From contig JAMNXP010000001.1 in NCBI GenBank assembly GCA_023653095.1, positions 248,001-312,000 of the forward strand: DNA of 64,000 bases, read 5' to 3'. This DNA is from Bacteroidia bacterium. Lineage in GTDB: Bacteria > Bacteroidota > Bacteroidia > NS11-12g > UBA955. The notes beneath the pieces are model-generated. The model was not told the origin of the DNA. It did not search any database and was given only the letters and a program-made list of their open reading frames with translations. Of the stretch, positions 8,573 to 16,758 are shown one piece after another (position 1 is the stretch's first letter; every line of letters begins with the position of its first letter). The translations under genes were made by a program, and so were the position numbers.

Positions 8573-9116
8573 GATCTTTGTTTTCTAAAAGCCAAACTTG
8601 TACTTCATTAGAAGCCTCCCATTCCACTCTTACGTAATTATTGGTATTTCTACTATCAACAAGTACACCGTAATAATCAGGTTTTATTGGCAATTCCCGT
8701 TCAAATAGTCTTTCTACTAAAACCAACAATTCAATTCTTTTAGGCCTGCCAAAACTCATTACCGCATCTATGGCAGAACGAACACTTCTTCCAGTAAACA
8801 AAACATCATCAACGATGATGATATTGAGACTCTCAGTTGAAAAGTTAATTTTAGATGGTTTTGGAATGTGTATTTCACCTCTACCAATATCGTCTCTAAA
8901 AAACGTATGGTCCAATTCTCCGAATTTGATGCTGCGGCCAATGAGGTTTTCAATTTCAAGTCTCAATGCATTTGCTAATTCTATTCCTCTTGGTTGAAGT
9001 CCTATAATAGCAGTTTCATCAAAAGACTGATGTTTTTCAATTAATTCCAATGCAAATCGTTTCAGGATCAATTTTGTATGATCCAAACTGAGCAATATTT
9101 TACCTTTATTGGGCAT
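8565..9116 (-). CDS. pyrR: PyrR-type bifunctional pyr operon regulator / uracil phosphoribosyltransferase
   Basis: PyrR (183 aa) has a type I phosphoribosyltransferase fold with the PRPP loop IIIVDDVLFTGRS at about residues 99-111 and the PyrR signature GLQPRGIELA. In Bacillus, PyrR binds pyr mRNA and causes attenuation when UMP is high. Here it precedes pyrB, but I see no room for an attenuator leader ahead of the operon, so an enzymatic (UPRTase) role may dominate. It overlaps EVE at its start (11 bases) and pyrB at its end. Confidence 0.9.
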   Translation of the reverse strand: MPNKGKILLSLDHTKLILKRFALELIEKHQSFDETAIIGLQPRGIELANALRLEIENLIGRSIKFGELDHTFFRDDIGRGEIHIPKPSKINFSTESLNIIIVDDVLFTGRSVRSAIDAVMSFGRPKRIELLVLVERLFERELPIKPDYYGVLVDSRNTNNYVRVEWEASNEVQVWLLENKDHE

Positions 9117-9519
9117 TGTTTGACATTTCTAAGACGGTCTCAAATTCTTGAGCTGTTAATTTAATTACAGATAAGCGAGGTTGTTTAACCAATCCCATAT
9201 GAGACAATCGTTCATCTGATTTCATTTGGCTCAAAGTAACGGTATTTTTCAATTTAGAATGTGGTCTAACATCAACCACGACCCATCGTGAATCTGTTGT
9301 AGTTGGGTCTTGATAAGATTCTTTAATTACTTCTGCAATTCCAACCACTTCTTTGCCCTCATTTGAATGATAAAAAAGACAAAGATCGCCAAATTTCATT
9401 TCACGCAGATTGTTTCGAGCCTGGTAATTTCTTACTCCATCCCAAAAAGTTTGCTGATCTTTTTCAAACTGCTCCCAACTATATTTAAAGGGTTCTGATT
9501 TGATCAACCAATAGTTCAT
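9106..9519 (-). CDS. EVE domain protein
   Basis: This 137-aa protein is a single EVE domain of the PUA-like superfamily: MNYWLIKSEPFKYSW, WDGVRNYQARNNLR, MKFGDLCLFYHS and GIAEVIKESY all match. EVE domains bind modified bases; many are implicated in binding modified nucleic acids or nucleotides, but the exact ligand is unknown. The ATG at 9519 is chosen over an earlier in-frame ATG because MNYWLIKSEP is the canonical start and a TAAATTTG box ends 5 bases before it. It is the first gene of the operon with pyrR, pyrB and asparaginase. Confidence 0.92.
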   Translation of the reverse strand: MNYWLIKSEPFKYSWEQFEKDQQTFWDGVRNYQARNNLREMKFGDLCLFYHSNEGKEVVGIAEVIKESYQDPTTTDSRWVVVDVRPHSKLKNTVTLSQMKSDERLSHMGLVKQPRLSVIKLTAQEFETVLEMSNNAQ

Positions 9520-9524
9520 TATTG

Positions 9525-9532
9525 CAAATTTA
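9525..9532 (-). promoter_or_regulatory. Predicted -7 box of the EVE-pyrR-pyrB operon
   Basis: TAAATTTG on the minus strand, exact to TAnnTTTG, ends 5 bases before the EVE ATG. A leader this short leaves no space for an RNA attenuator in front of the operon. Confidence 0.5.
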
Positions 9533-9577
9533 AACAAATTCGCTTCACTTATATAATTCTTGATTCTTATTCAATGA

Positions 9578-9620
9578 TTGATAATTTAAATGTCAATATT
9601 TTGATAATTAATTTGACATT
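9578..9620. promoter_or_regulatory. Operator-like repeat cluster upstream of the S24 regulator
   Basis: A direct repeat TTGATAATT occurs at 9578-9586 and 9601-9609 (23 bases apart, about two helical turns). An inverted pair AATGTCAA (9589-9596) / TTGACATT (9613-9620) interleaves with it. The right arm contains the -33 TTGACA of the regulator promoter. This layout fits autoregulation by the XRE/S24 protein, as an inference. Confidence 0.4.
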
Positions 9621-9642
9621 CAAAAGAAAAGCACTAATTTCA
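9613..9642 (+). promoter_or_regulatory. Predicted promoter of the S24 regulator
   Basis: TTG (start of TTGACA) at 9613-9615, 19 bases, then TAATTTCA at 9635-9642, then 4 bases to ATG 9647. Spacing is ideal for Bacteroidota promoters, although the -7 box ends in CA rather than TG. Confidence 0.5.
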
Positions 9643-9646
9643 CGGC

Positions 9647-10468
9647 ATGATGTATTTGAAGGAAAATATCAAATTATTGAGAAAACGAAAAAAACGGAGC
9701 CAAGAAGAAGTCTCCGCAAGTTTAGGAATCACCCGTTCTGCTTACAACAGTTATGAAAATGGTGTCGCAGAACCAGGAATAAACATCCTAATTAAATTGT
9801 CGGATTTCTTTCAAGTCAACATTGATAAACTCATTAGAATAGATCTGAATGAAATTCCAGAAAATCAATTAACACAATTGGAAAAAGGATTTGACCTGGA
9901 TGTTTCTGGTACCCGATTGCGAATTTTAGCAACTTCCGTTAGTCCTGAGAATGAAGAAAACATAGAATTGGTTCCGTTAAAGGCCAAAGCTGGATATACT
10001 ACTGGATACGCAGATCCTAATTACATAAAGGTTTTGCCTGCATTCAATCTCCCATTTTTATCTCCTAACAAAAAGTATAGAACTTTTCCTATTTCAGGCG
10101 ATAGTATGCCCCCAGTTGTGGATGGAGCTTACGTTACTGGTGAGTATTTACAAGATTGGAATATGGTGAGAAATGGACATCCATATATAGTAGTTTCAAA
10201 AGATGATGGTATTGTATTCAAAATACTCTACAACCGTATTGAAGAGGATGGTACATTTTTATTGTGTAGCACGAATTCTTTGTATCAACCTTATCCACTT
10301 AAAGTTCAAGATATTTTAGAAATTTGGAAATTTGTAAATTACATCAATCCCAAATTCGAAGAACCACAACAGATTGACAATGAAAATGTTGGGCCTACTT
10401 TACGCATGATTCAGCGGGAAATTGGCTTTATTAAAGATAAAGTGAAGAATATTGAAGATAAAATTTGA
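9647..10468 (+). CDS. XRE-family regulator with LexA-like S24 peptidase domain
   Basis: This 273-aa protein has an N-terminal HTH_XRE domain (residues about 5-65, SQEEVSASLGITRSAYNSYE). A linker contains Ala115-Gly116 in KAKAGYT, and a C-terminal S24 domain has ISGDSMPP (Ser153) and IVFKIL (Lys192). The Ser/Lys pair and the AG dipeptide are what a self-cleaving LexA/CI-type repressor needs, although many Bacteroidota relatives have not been shown to cleave. A short coiled C-terminus follows. Its own upstream region carries inverted and direct repeats. It could respond to DNA damage or another stress; the target genes are unknown. Confidence 0.85.
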   Translation: MMYLKENIKLLRKRKKRSQEEVSASLGITRSAYNSYENGVAEPGINILIKLSDFFQVNIDKLIRIDLNEIPENQLTQLEKGFDLDVSGTRLRILATSVSPENEENIELVPLKAKAGYTTGYADPNYIKVLPAFNLPFLSPNKKYRTFPISGDSMPPVVDGAYVTGEYLQDWNMVRNGHPYIVVSKDDGIVFKILYNRIEEDGTFLLCSTNSLYQPYPLKVQDILEIWKFVNYINPKFEEPQQIDNENVGPTLRMIQREIGFIKDKVKNIEDKI

Positions 10469-10477
10469 CAAACACCC

Positions 10478-10509
10478 TTGAACATTTCGGGTTGTCCTTA
10501 TTATCTTCG
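10478..10509 (+). promoter_or_regulatory. Predicted promoter of pdhA
   Basis: TTG at 10478-10480, 21 bases, then TATCTTCG at 10502-10509. The ATG is 21 bases further, so this gene would have a short leader rather than none. Confidence 0.5.
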
Positions 10510-10530
10510 CAGCCGAAGAAATCATTTTCT

Positions 10531-11517
10531 ATGAAATTCAACAAAGAAACATATTTGGAGTGGTACAGATCCATGCTATTGATTCGTCGATTTGAAGAGA
10601 AGTCAGCTCAGTTGTATGGACAACAAAAAATAAAAGGATTTTGTCACCTATACATAGGACAAGAAGCGTTGGTTGCTGGTATGATGTCAGCTATTACCAA
10701 AGAAGATAAAGTTATCACCGCCTATCGTGACCACGGACACGCATTGGCTATGGGAGTTTCTGCTAATGAAGTAATGGCCGAATTGTATGGCAAAGCTACA
10801 GGTTGTTCTGGAGGAAAAGGTGGAAGTATGCACATGTTTTCTAAAGTACACAACTTTTTTGGTGGACATGGTATTGTTGGAGCTCAAATTCCAATGGGTG
10901 CAGGTTTGGCGTTGGCTGAACAATATCAAGGTACAAAAAACATTAGTTTGACCTTTTTTGGCGATGGTGCAGTTAGACAAGGTGCGCTGCACGAGACATT
11001 TAATATGGCAATGCTTTGGAAGTTGCCTGCTATCTTCATTTGTGAAAATAATGAATATGCCATGGGTACAAGTGTTGCAAGAACCACCAATATGTTAGAA
11101 ATCTACAAAATTGGACTTGCCTACGATATGCCTAGTTTTCAAGTAGATGGTATGAAGTGTGAAACGGTTCACGAAGCTATCGCTGAAGCAGCAGATAGAG
11201 CTAGACGCGGTGATGGACCAACCTTCCTAGAAATAAAAACTTACCGATACAGAGGGCATTCTATGAGTGATCCAGCCACATACCGCACAAAAGAAGAACT
11301 TGCGGATTACAAAGAAAAAGACCCGTTGGAAACAACAAAAGCTACTATCTTGAAGAAAAAATACGCCACAGAAGCCGAGTTAGATGCTATGGAAGAAGAA
11401 CTAATCAAATTAGTTCAAGAAAGTGTGGAGTTCGCTGAATCTTCTCCATATCCTGATGCTTCTAAATTATTTACTGAAGTGTATGTAGAAAATGATTATC
11501 CTTTCATTATGGACTAA
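10531..11517 (+). CDS. pdhA: Pyruvate dehydrogenase E1 component subunit alpha
   Basis: The alpha subunit (328 aa) of the heterotetrameric E1 uses thiamine diphosphate to decarboxylate pyruvate. The ThDP/Mg motif is GDGAVRQGALHETFNMA ... ENNEYAMGT, with GSMHMF, GGHGIVGAQIP and YRYRGHSMSDPATYR (the phosphorylation-loop region) all conserved. The ATG at 10531 (MKFNKETYLEWYRSM) is chosen over an upstream extension because that extension overlaps the preceding gene and the promoter lies inside it. The E1 beta and E2 genes are not in the window. Confidence 0.93.
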   Translation: MKFNKETYLEWYRSMLLIRRFEEKSAQLYGQQKIKGFCHLYIGQEALVAGMMSAITKEDKVITAYRDHGHALAMGVSANEVMAELYGKATGCSGGKGGSMHMFSKVHNFFGGHGIVGAQIPMGAGLALAEQYQGTKNISLTFFGDGAVRQGALHETFNMAMLWKLPAIFICENNEYAMGTSVARTTNMLEIYKIGLAYDMPSFQVDGMKCETVHEAIAEAADRARRGDGPTFLEIKTYRYRGHSMSDPATYRTKEELADYKEKDPLETTKATILKKKYATEAELDAMEEELIKLVQESVEFAESSPYPDASKLFTEVYVENDYPFIMD

Positions 11518-11550
11518 TTGTCCAAACTTAAATCAATTATAGTATATTCG
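11518..11550 (+). promoter_or_regulatory. Predicted promoter of the TPR protein gene
   Basis: TTG at 11518-11520 directly after the pdhA stop, 22 bases, then TATATTCG at 11543-11550, then 10 bases to ATG 11561. Confidence 0.4.
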
Positions 11551-11560
11551 CCCCCTTATT

Positions 11561-12238
11561 ATGGATATTAGACATTCTTGGAACGCATTCAAAACTGATT
11601 TTTCAGAGAAATACGCGAGCAACAAAAGAAATTACAACATAATTGGATTATCTGTTGTTGCAGTGGTAGGTGGAATTTTATTCTACACGCTTAGTTATAA
11701 ACCAGCACAGGAAACTAAGGCGGCTGAAAAATTTGCTTCTATGTATTACTACTTTAAATCAGATTCAACCTCCATCGTTTTAAAAGGCGATGCCAAAAGA
11801 AATATTTGGTCAGCAACAAGAATTGCAGATGAGTTTGGGTCTACTGTCAAAGGAAGAGAAGCAGCTTTGTGTGCTTCAATTGCTTTGATGAAAGATAAGA
11901 AGTTTGAAGAAGCATTAAAATATCTTGGAAAAACCAAAGCCAACGACAAAATATTAAGCGCGTCAATCATTGCTATGAAAGCCGTATGTAAGGCCGAATT
12001 GGGTGATGTTAGTGAGGCTGCTGATTTATATGAGCAAGCTGCAAGAATTGATGAAAACGACTTTGCAGCAATGTATCTGAAAAAGGCGGGCATCCATTAT
12101 GAAATGGCCGATGATTTCAAAAATGCGTTGAATTGCTACGAAGAAATCGCCCAAAAGTATTCAACCTCATCTGAAGGTACCGATATTGAAAAATATATCG
12201 GTAAGATGAAAGCCAAATTAGGCCAATTCAATCCATAA
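11561..12238 (+). CDS. Membrane-anchored tetratricopeptide repeat protein
   Basis: This 225-aa protein has one N-terminal transmembrane helix (about residues 27-43, IIGLSVVAVVGGILFYTL) and then a helical region with TPR-like repeats (AALCASIALMKDKKFEEALKYL, AELGDVSEAADLYEQAARID, ALNCYEEIAQKY). The layout recalls YfgM-type periplasmic TPR proteins, which act as chaperone or membrane-complex partners, but specific identity cannot be claimed. It probably shares a transcript with ribH, which follows after 10 bases. Confidence 0.75.
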   Translation: MDIRHSWNAFKTDFSEKYASNKRNYNIIGLSVVAVVGGILFYTLSYKPAQETKAAEKFASMYYYFKSDSTSIVLKGDAKRNIWSATRIADEFGSTVKGREAALCASIALMKDKKFEEALKYLGKTKANDKILSASIIAMKAVCKAELGDVSEAADLYEQAARIDENDFAAMYLKKAGIHYEMADDFKNALNCYEEIAQKYSTSSEGTDIEKYIGKMKAKLGQFNP

Positions 12239-12248
12239 GTCCAGTTTT

Positions 12249-12734
12249 GTGTCGAACGCCGGATTTACTTACTCCTCACCTACCCCATTAGTTGAATTTT
12301 TAAACAACCTCAAGATTGGAGTTGTTACATCATTGTGGAATGAGCACATTACACACGCTCTTAAGCATGGTTGTTTAGTAGAATTAACCGAGCAAGGTCT
12401 TGATATTGACCAAATAGTACAATTAGATGTACCTGGAGCATTTGAACTACCTTTGGGAGCCCAAAAGTTATTCGAAAACTCAGGTGTGGACGCTGTAATT
12501 TGTTTGGGTGCCGTAATCAAGGGAGATACTCCCCATTTTGATTTTGTATGTCAAGGTGCCACCAATGGTATCATGAGTGTAGGTTTAAAATATAGTAAGC
12601 CGTGTATATACGGATTGATTACCGCATTAACAGAACAACAAGCCAATGATCGCATTGGCGGTAGTCACGGACACAAAGGCAAAGAGGCTGCACAGACGGC
12701 AGTTCATATGCTTACAGAATTCTATACGTTATAA
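12249..12734 (+). CDS. ribH: 6,7-dimethyl-8-ribityllumazine synthase
   Basis: RibH (161 aa) condenses the two riboflavin precursors into lumazine. Conserved elements are FNNLKIGVVTSLWNEHIT near the N-terminus, VPGAFELPLGAQKL, CLGAVIKGDTPHFDFVC (with the active-site His) and GLITALTEQQANDR. It starts with GTG in frame with MSNAGF. No other rib genes are close. Confidence 0.95.
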   Translation: MSNAGFTYSSPTPLVEFLNNLKIGVVTSLWNEHITHALKHGCLVELTEQGLDIDQIVQLDVPGAFELPLGAQKLFENSGVDAVICLGAVIKGDTPHFDFVCQGATNGIMSVGLKYSKPCIYGLITALTEQQANDRIGGSHGHKGKEAAQTAVHMLTEFYTL

Positions 12735-12754
12735 AAAATTCATTCCTATTGAAT

Positions 12755-14548
12755 ATGTTTACTGAAAATTATCACGAGCAATTGAGCGAGGCTGAGAAAC
12801 TGATTCACAGTCAAGAAGAGTCTAGTACTTTTCGAGACCAATACAGTAAACTTAGCAAAGAAGAAATCATTAATGAGGCTGAATCTCTTATTCAGACTGC
12901 CGATGTGAAAGCTTCGTATCAAAAGTTGCAAGAACTAAAATCAATTTTTGAAGGACTAGTTTCTGCTGAGAAACCGGCCCAAATAAAAGCTTGGATTGAT
13001 GCAGGTAATGACGCACGTGAATTTGTGCCTCCCCAAGATGAATTAAAAACCAAATTACTTGACATATTTAATCAATTTCAGAAGTTAAGAGAAGAAGAGA
13101 AAAAACGTGCAGAGGAAGAAAAATTGGCCAACTTGGTTAAAAAGAAAGCCATTTTAGATAAAATAAAATCATTGGTTGAAAGCGAAGAAACCGAAGCTAG
13201 TCTAGGACAAATTCGCGATTGTATGCGTGAATGGAGAGAAATCAGGATTATCCCTAAAGAATTCCAAGATGAGGTATCTTCTCAATACAAAGCATTGATT
13301 GATAGGTTTTATGACAACTTAACCATTTACAACGAATTAAAGGACTTAGATAGAGAAAAAAATCTTGAGATAAAAATTGAATTAATCAAAAAGGTTGAAG
13401 CTCTTAAAAACGAACAAAACATTCGTAAGTCGTATATAGCCTTACACAAGTACCATGAAGATTGGAAAAATGCGGGTCCCGTAAGGAAAGACATATCTGA
13501 AGAAATTTGGTCTAGATTTAAAGGTGCTAGTGATGAGATTTTAAACTCAATAAAAGCTGTTCAAAATGAACTAGACGAAAAGCGTAAAGTCAATTTGGAT
13601 AAGAAAGTTGTTCTCATTGAAAAGGCTGAAGCAGCCATAGCAGTTTGGCCAGTGAATAATAAAGATTGGCAAAAATTAGGAACGGAATTAGATCAATTGT
13701 TTGAAGAATGGAAAAAAATTGGCCCAGTTCCTACTGCTTTAAATGAGGAAACCTGGAATAGATTCCAAACGGCAAGAAACGCCTATTATTCAGAAAGAAA
13801 ATTATTCTTCAAAGAATTACAATCTAACAAGAAGGATAATCTTAAACTAAAACTTGAGCTTTGTGATAAAGCTGAAAGTTTAAAAGATGCTTCCGAATTC
13901 AATAAAACAGCTGATAAATTCCAAAGTTTACAAGAAGAATGGAAAAAAATTGGCCCAGTTCCTGAAGAGCAAAATGAGCAAATTTGGAAACGCTTTAGAG
14001 CGGCATTTGATCATTTTTATCAGAGAAGAAATCAATGGTTTGAAGAGAGAAAAACTCAAGAATCTGGAGCAGTTCAAGCTAGAGAAGCCGTAGTTAAAAA
14101 ACTTGAAGGATTAATTTCTCAGGCTGAAAAGAATTTCACTTTTGCAGACTTAAAACAAATTCAGACTGAATGGAATAATAGCGGATTTATTTCAGGAAAA
14201 AGATTTCAATCTTTAAATACCAAATTTCAGAATTTAATAGACCCCTTGTTTCAATCATTGAGAGAACAAAACAATGAAGATCGCAAGAAAACAATGTCCG
14301 ATTATGTTGAAAATCTTAATCAGTCTGCTGATGGAAAGTCAAAATTGAAATCTGAACAAAGAAGACTGAAAGAAGCAATTAAAAAATTGGAAGAAGAGAT
14401 TTCTACCATCGATAACAATAAGTCCTTCTTTGCTTTATCGAAAAATGCCGATGCAGTTTTGAAGCAATTTGATGATAAAATAAACAAATTAAATCAGCAA
14501 AAGGACAGATTAAAAACTGAATTAGGAATCGTAGAGAAAGCGCTCTAA
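12755..14548 (+). CDS. DUF349 domain protein
   Basis: This 597-aa, strongly helical and charged protein contains about five DUF349 units. Each has the core E-W-K-x-I/A-G-P-V-P ... W-x-R-F: for example EDWKNAGPVRKD, EEWKKIGPVPTA and EEWKKIGPVPEE, with diverged flanking copies REWREIRIIPKE and TEWNNSGFISGK. The C-terminal 90 residues look like a coiled coil. DUF349 proteins are abundant in Bacteroidota and of unknown function, although relatives have been linked to ribosome and cell-wall stress. The start is the ATG at 12755, two codons after an in-frame TTG. It is followed by the next gene after one base. Confidence 0.88.
   Translation: MFTENYHEQLSEAEKLIHSQEESSTFRDQYSKLSKEEIINEAESLIQTADVKASYQKLQELKSIFEGLVSAEKPAQIKAWIDAGNDAREFVPPQDELKTKLLDIFNQFQKLREEEKKRAEEEKLANLVKKKAILDKIKSLVESEETEASLGQIRDCMREWREIRIIPKEFQDEVSSQYKALIDRFYDNLTIYNELKDLDREKNLEIKIELIKKVEALKNEQNIRKSYIALHKYHEDWKNAGPVRKDISEEIWSRFKGASDEILNSIKAVQNELDEKRKVNLDKKVVLIEKAEAAIAVWPVNNKDWQKLGTELDQLFEEWKKIGPVPTALNEETWNRFQTARNAYYSERKLFFKELQSNKKDNLKLKLELCDKAESLKDASEFNKTADKFQSLQEEWKKIGPVPEEQNEQIWKRFRAAFDHFYQRRNQWFEERKTQESGAVQAREAVVKKLEGLISQAEKNFTFADLKQIQTEWNNSGFISGKRFQSLNTKFQNLIDPLFQSLREQNNEDRKKTMSDYVENLNQSADGKSKLKSEQRRLKEAIKKLEEEISTIDNNKSFFALSKNADAVLKQFDDKINKLNQQKDRLKTELGIVEKAL
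13703..13963 (+). repeat. 30-base perfect direct repeat within the DUF349 gene
   Basis: The same 30 bases encoding EEWKKIGPVP occur at 13703-13732 and 13934-13963, 231 bases (77 codons) apart. Identity at the DNA level, including synonymous sites, suggests recent duplication or gene conversion between two DUF349 units. Confidence 0.85.
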
Positions 14549-14549
14549 A

Positions 14550-15311
14550 ATGATTAACCGAATCGGTAAGTGGTTCGATTACCTGTCTTATTTATTGAAT
14601 TCAACAAACAGACACGGTGTTCATTCGCCATTTGTTTATGAGTTTGTTGACCATGTATTGTATAAAAATTCTTCCGAAAAAAACGAATTTTTAGAATATC
14701 AAAGAACTTTAATGGTTCAAAGTATAACCTTGGGATTTGATGGGGTTTCACTGTCAAAATATGTAAATGATTACGCCCTACCATCAAAATACTGTGAATT
14801 ACTTCAGAGAATTGTTCTATTCTATGATATTAAACAAATACAAGAAATAGGCCCTTCTACAGGATTGGAATTTAATTACTTAAGATTCCTTAAGTCGACT
14901 GGTTTATCTCCTGATCTTAGGTTAGCTTCCTCTGACAAATCAGAACCTTATTTTTCTCTATTTAATAAAAGTCAACAGGAGTTTGAAAAGGTATTTCCCA
15001 ATTTATTTGATAACTCAATTGAACATGAAAATCAATTTTATGAATCCAAAACGGGTGGTACATCACTTTTCTTATTTCATAGATTGGATGCTGATCTTGA
15101 TTTTTGGAATTATTTTGAACGTGTATTACCCGGTTCAGGGAACGAAGATTTTTTTGTTTTTACACACCCCTACCAAAATGAAAATTCACGTTTGAATTGG
15201 CAACGAATAATAAATCATGCAGATTTTCATGTTACTATTGATTGCTTCCATATGGGGATTGCTATAAAACGTACACAACAAGTGAAAGAACATTTTCAAC
15301 TTAGGTACTGA
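14550..15311 (+). CDS. Putative SAM-dependent methyltransferase-like protein
   Basis: This 253-aa protein starts with a segment (RHGVHSPFVYEFVDHVLY) shared, as far as I recognise it, with Bacteroidota class I methyltransferase-like proteins. The middle has QEIGPSTGLEFNYL, a possible degenerate motif I (GxSxG in place of GxGxG). The C-terminus MGIAIKRTQQVKEHFQLRY resembles the same group. The SAM site looks weakened, so catalytic activity is doubtful. One base separates it from the DUF349 gene, suggesting one transcript. Confidence 0.5.
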   Translation: MINRIGKWFDYLSYLLNSTNRHGVHSPFVYEFVDHVLYKNSSEKNEFLEYQRTLMVQSITLGFDGVSLSKYVNDYALPSKYCELLQRIVLFYDIKQIQEIGPSTGLEFNYLRFLKSTGLSPDLRLASSDKSEPYFSLFNKSQQEFEKVFPNLFDNSIEHENQFYESKTGGTSLFLFHRLDADLDFWNYFERVLPGSGNEDFFVFTHPYQNENSRLNWQRIINHADFHVTIDCFHMGIAIKRTQQVKEHFQLRY

Positions 15312-15320
15312 AAGTTATCA

Positions 15321-15328
15321 TAAATTTG
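15321..15328 (+). promoter_or_regulatory. Predicted -7 box for the thioesterase gene
   Basis: TAAATTTG, exact consensus, ends 4 bases before ATG 15333. No TTG at standard spacing upstream. Confidence 0.45.
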
Positions 15329-15332
15329 AAAT

Positions 15333-15737
15333 ATGTCATCAACACCCTATTACGAACATAAAATAAGAGTTAGATACCACGAGTGTGATCGTATGGGTTT
15401 TTTACACCACAGTGTTTATGCTGTCTTTTTTGAAGAAGCAAGAACAGAAATATTAAGAGCGCGAGGAATTACATACAAGGAAATGGAGGATGAAGGTATT
15501 ATCATGCCGGTTAGATCCATGAAATTCCTGTTTAAAAAAGCAGCGCTTTATGATGATCTTTTAACGATCAGGGTATCCATATTGGGAGAACCAAAGGTGA
15601 GAATGGTTTTCAAATACGAGATTTATAACGAAAATGGAGATTTCCTGTCTGATGCTGAGACTGAATTATTTTTTGTAAACAAATCAACTATGAGGCCTAT
15701 GCCTCTTCCTGGAAAATTTTTGAATAAAATGTATTGA
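15333..15737 (+). CDS. Acyl-CoA thioesterase, YbgC/FadM hotdog family
   Basis: This 134-aa protein is a single hotdog domain. The N-terminal motif VRYHECDRMGFLHHSVYAVFFEEAR carries the catalytic Asp and the following His pair of the 4-hydroxybenzoyl-CoA thioesterase/YbgC group. It would hydrolyse acyl-CoA or acyl-ACP; the chain preference cannot be told. The gene is followed after 4 bases by yihY. Confidence 0.9.
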   Translation: MSSTPYYEHKIRVRYHECDRMGFLHHSVYAVFFEEARTEILRARGITYKEMEDEGIIMPVRSMKFLFKKAALYDDLLTIRVSILGEPKVRMVFKYEIYNENGDFLSDAETELFFVNKSTMRPMPLPGKFLNKMY

Positions 15738-15741
15738 TAAC

Positions 15742-16758
15742 ATGAAGTCAGAAACTCCCCAGAACCAAGAATTGATAGAAGAAATCTCTACTGAAAAGGA
15801 ACATTTCCTTGCCCGGAAAATGAGAGAATATCTTCAGAACAAAACAATTCGAGGTTTTAAAGGACTTTCATTTTATGAAGTAGGCAGATATTTTCTAAGA
15901 GCAATATTCATGGAAAATATAAGCCTAAGTGCTTCTTCACTTAGCTTTAATTTCTTTTTAGCACTCTTCCCTGCCTTGCTTTTTTTACTGACACTGATTG
16001 CGTATTTACCATTTAACGGAATGAAAACGCAGTTGATTGAGCAATTATCATTGATACTGCCCGAACGAACCTATGAAGAAATAAGCCAGACCATTCTAGA
16101 AATCTTGAGAAAGCAAAATTCCAGTTTATTGTCGTTCGGATTTTTATTGACCATTTACTTTGCATCCAATGCGTTTCATATTCTCATTAACACCTTTAAT
16201 CGGCGATTAGCTGGAACTGAGATGCGTGCCAAACAGAATTGGTTTGTGATTAGAGCCCGAGCGGTGTTTTTAACCTTCTTATTGACTGTGCTGATTATTG
16301 TTTTTTTAGCAATTGTTACTATTTCGGTTCAAATTGAAACGTATATGATTGAAAACGACTGGCCCCTTGTGAGTTTATACAGTTTTCTGATAGTCTTGAT
16401 TGAATATTTATTGGTTGGAGCGGTTTTTGTATTTACAATTTCGACCATCTACTTCATCGCCCCATCCAAAACAGAACGCTGGACATTTTTCTCCATAGGT
16501 GCCCTTTTAGCGGGTGCATTGTCAATAATAGCAACCTTCGGTTTTACCTTGTATGTCAATAATTTTGATAGCTATAACAAGGTTTATGGCTCAATTGGTG
16601 CAATCATCGCATTAATGGTTTTGATTTATATCAATACCTTTTCTATGATTATTGGGTTTGAATTAAATACAAGTATTGACAAGGCTGAAATTGCCCGGGT
16701 TCGAATTAAGAAGAAACAAATATCTTCTCAGCAACCACTTTCTGGTAATATTCGTTAA
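15742..16758 (+). CDS. YihY/UPF0761 family inner-membrane protein
   Basis: This 338-aa protein has an N-terminal cytoplasmic stretch and about six transmembrane helices. Family features are LSASSLSFNFFLALFPALLFLL, TFNRRLAG and GSIGAIIALMVLIYINTFSMIIGFELN. Relatives (once called RNase BN or BrkB) are membrane proteins of unsettled function. Its last 53 bases overlap the DUF721 gene on the other strand. Confidence 0.9.
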   Translation: MKSETPQNQELIEEISTEKEHFLARKMREYLQNKTIRGFKGLSFYEVGRYFLRAIFMENISLSASSLSFNFFLALFPALLFLLTLIAYLPFNGMKTQLIEQLSLILPERTYEEISQTILEILRKQNSSLLSFGFLLTIYFASNAFHILINTFNRRLAGTEMRAKQNWFVIRARAVFLTFLLTVLIIVFLAIVTISVQIETYMIENDWPLVSLYSFLIVLIEYLLVGAVFVFTISTIYFIAPSKTERWTFFSIGALLAGALSIIATFGFTLYVNNFDSYNKVYGSIGAIIALMVLIYINTFSMIIGFELNTSIDKAEIARVRIKKKQISSQQPLSGNIR

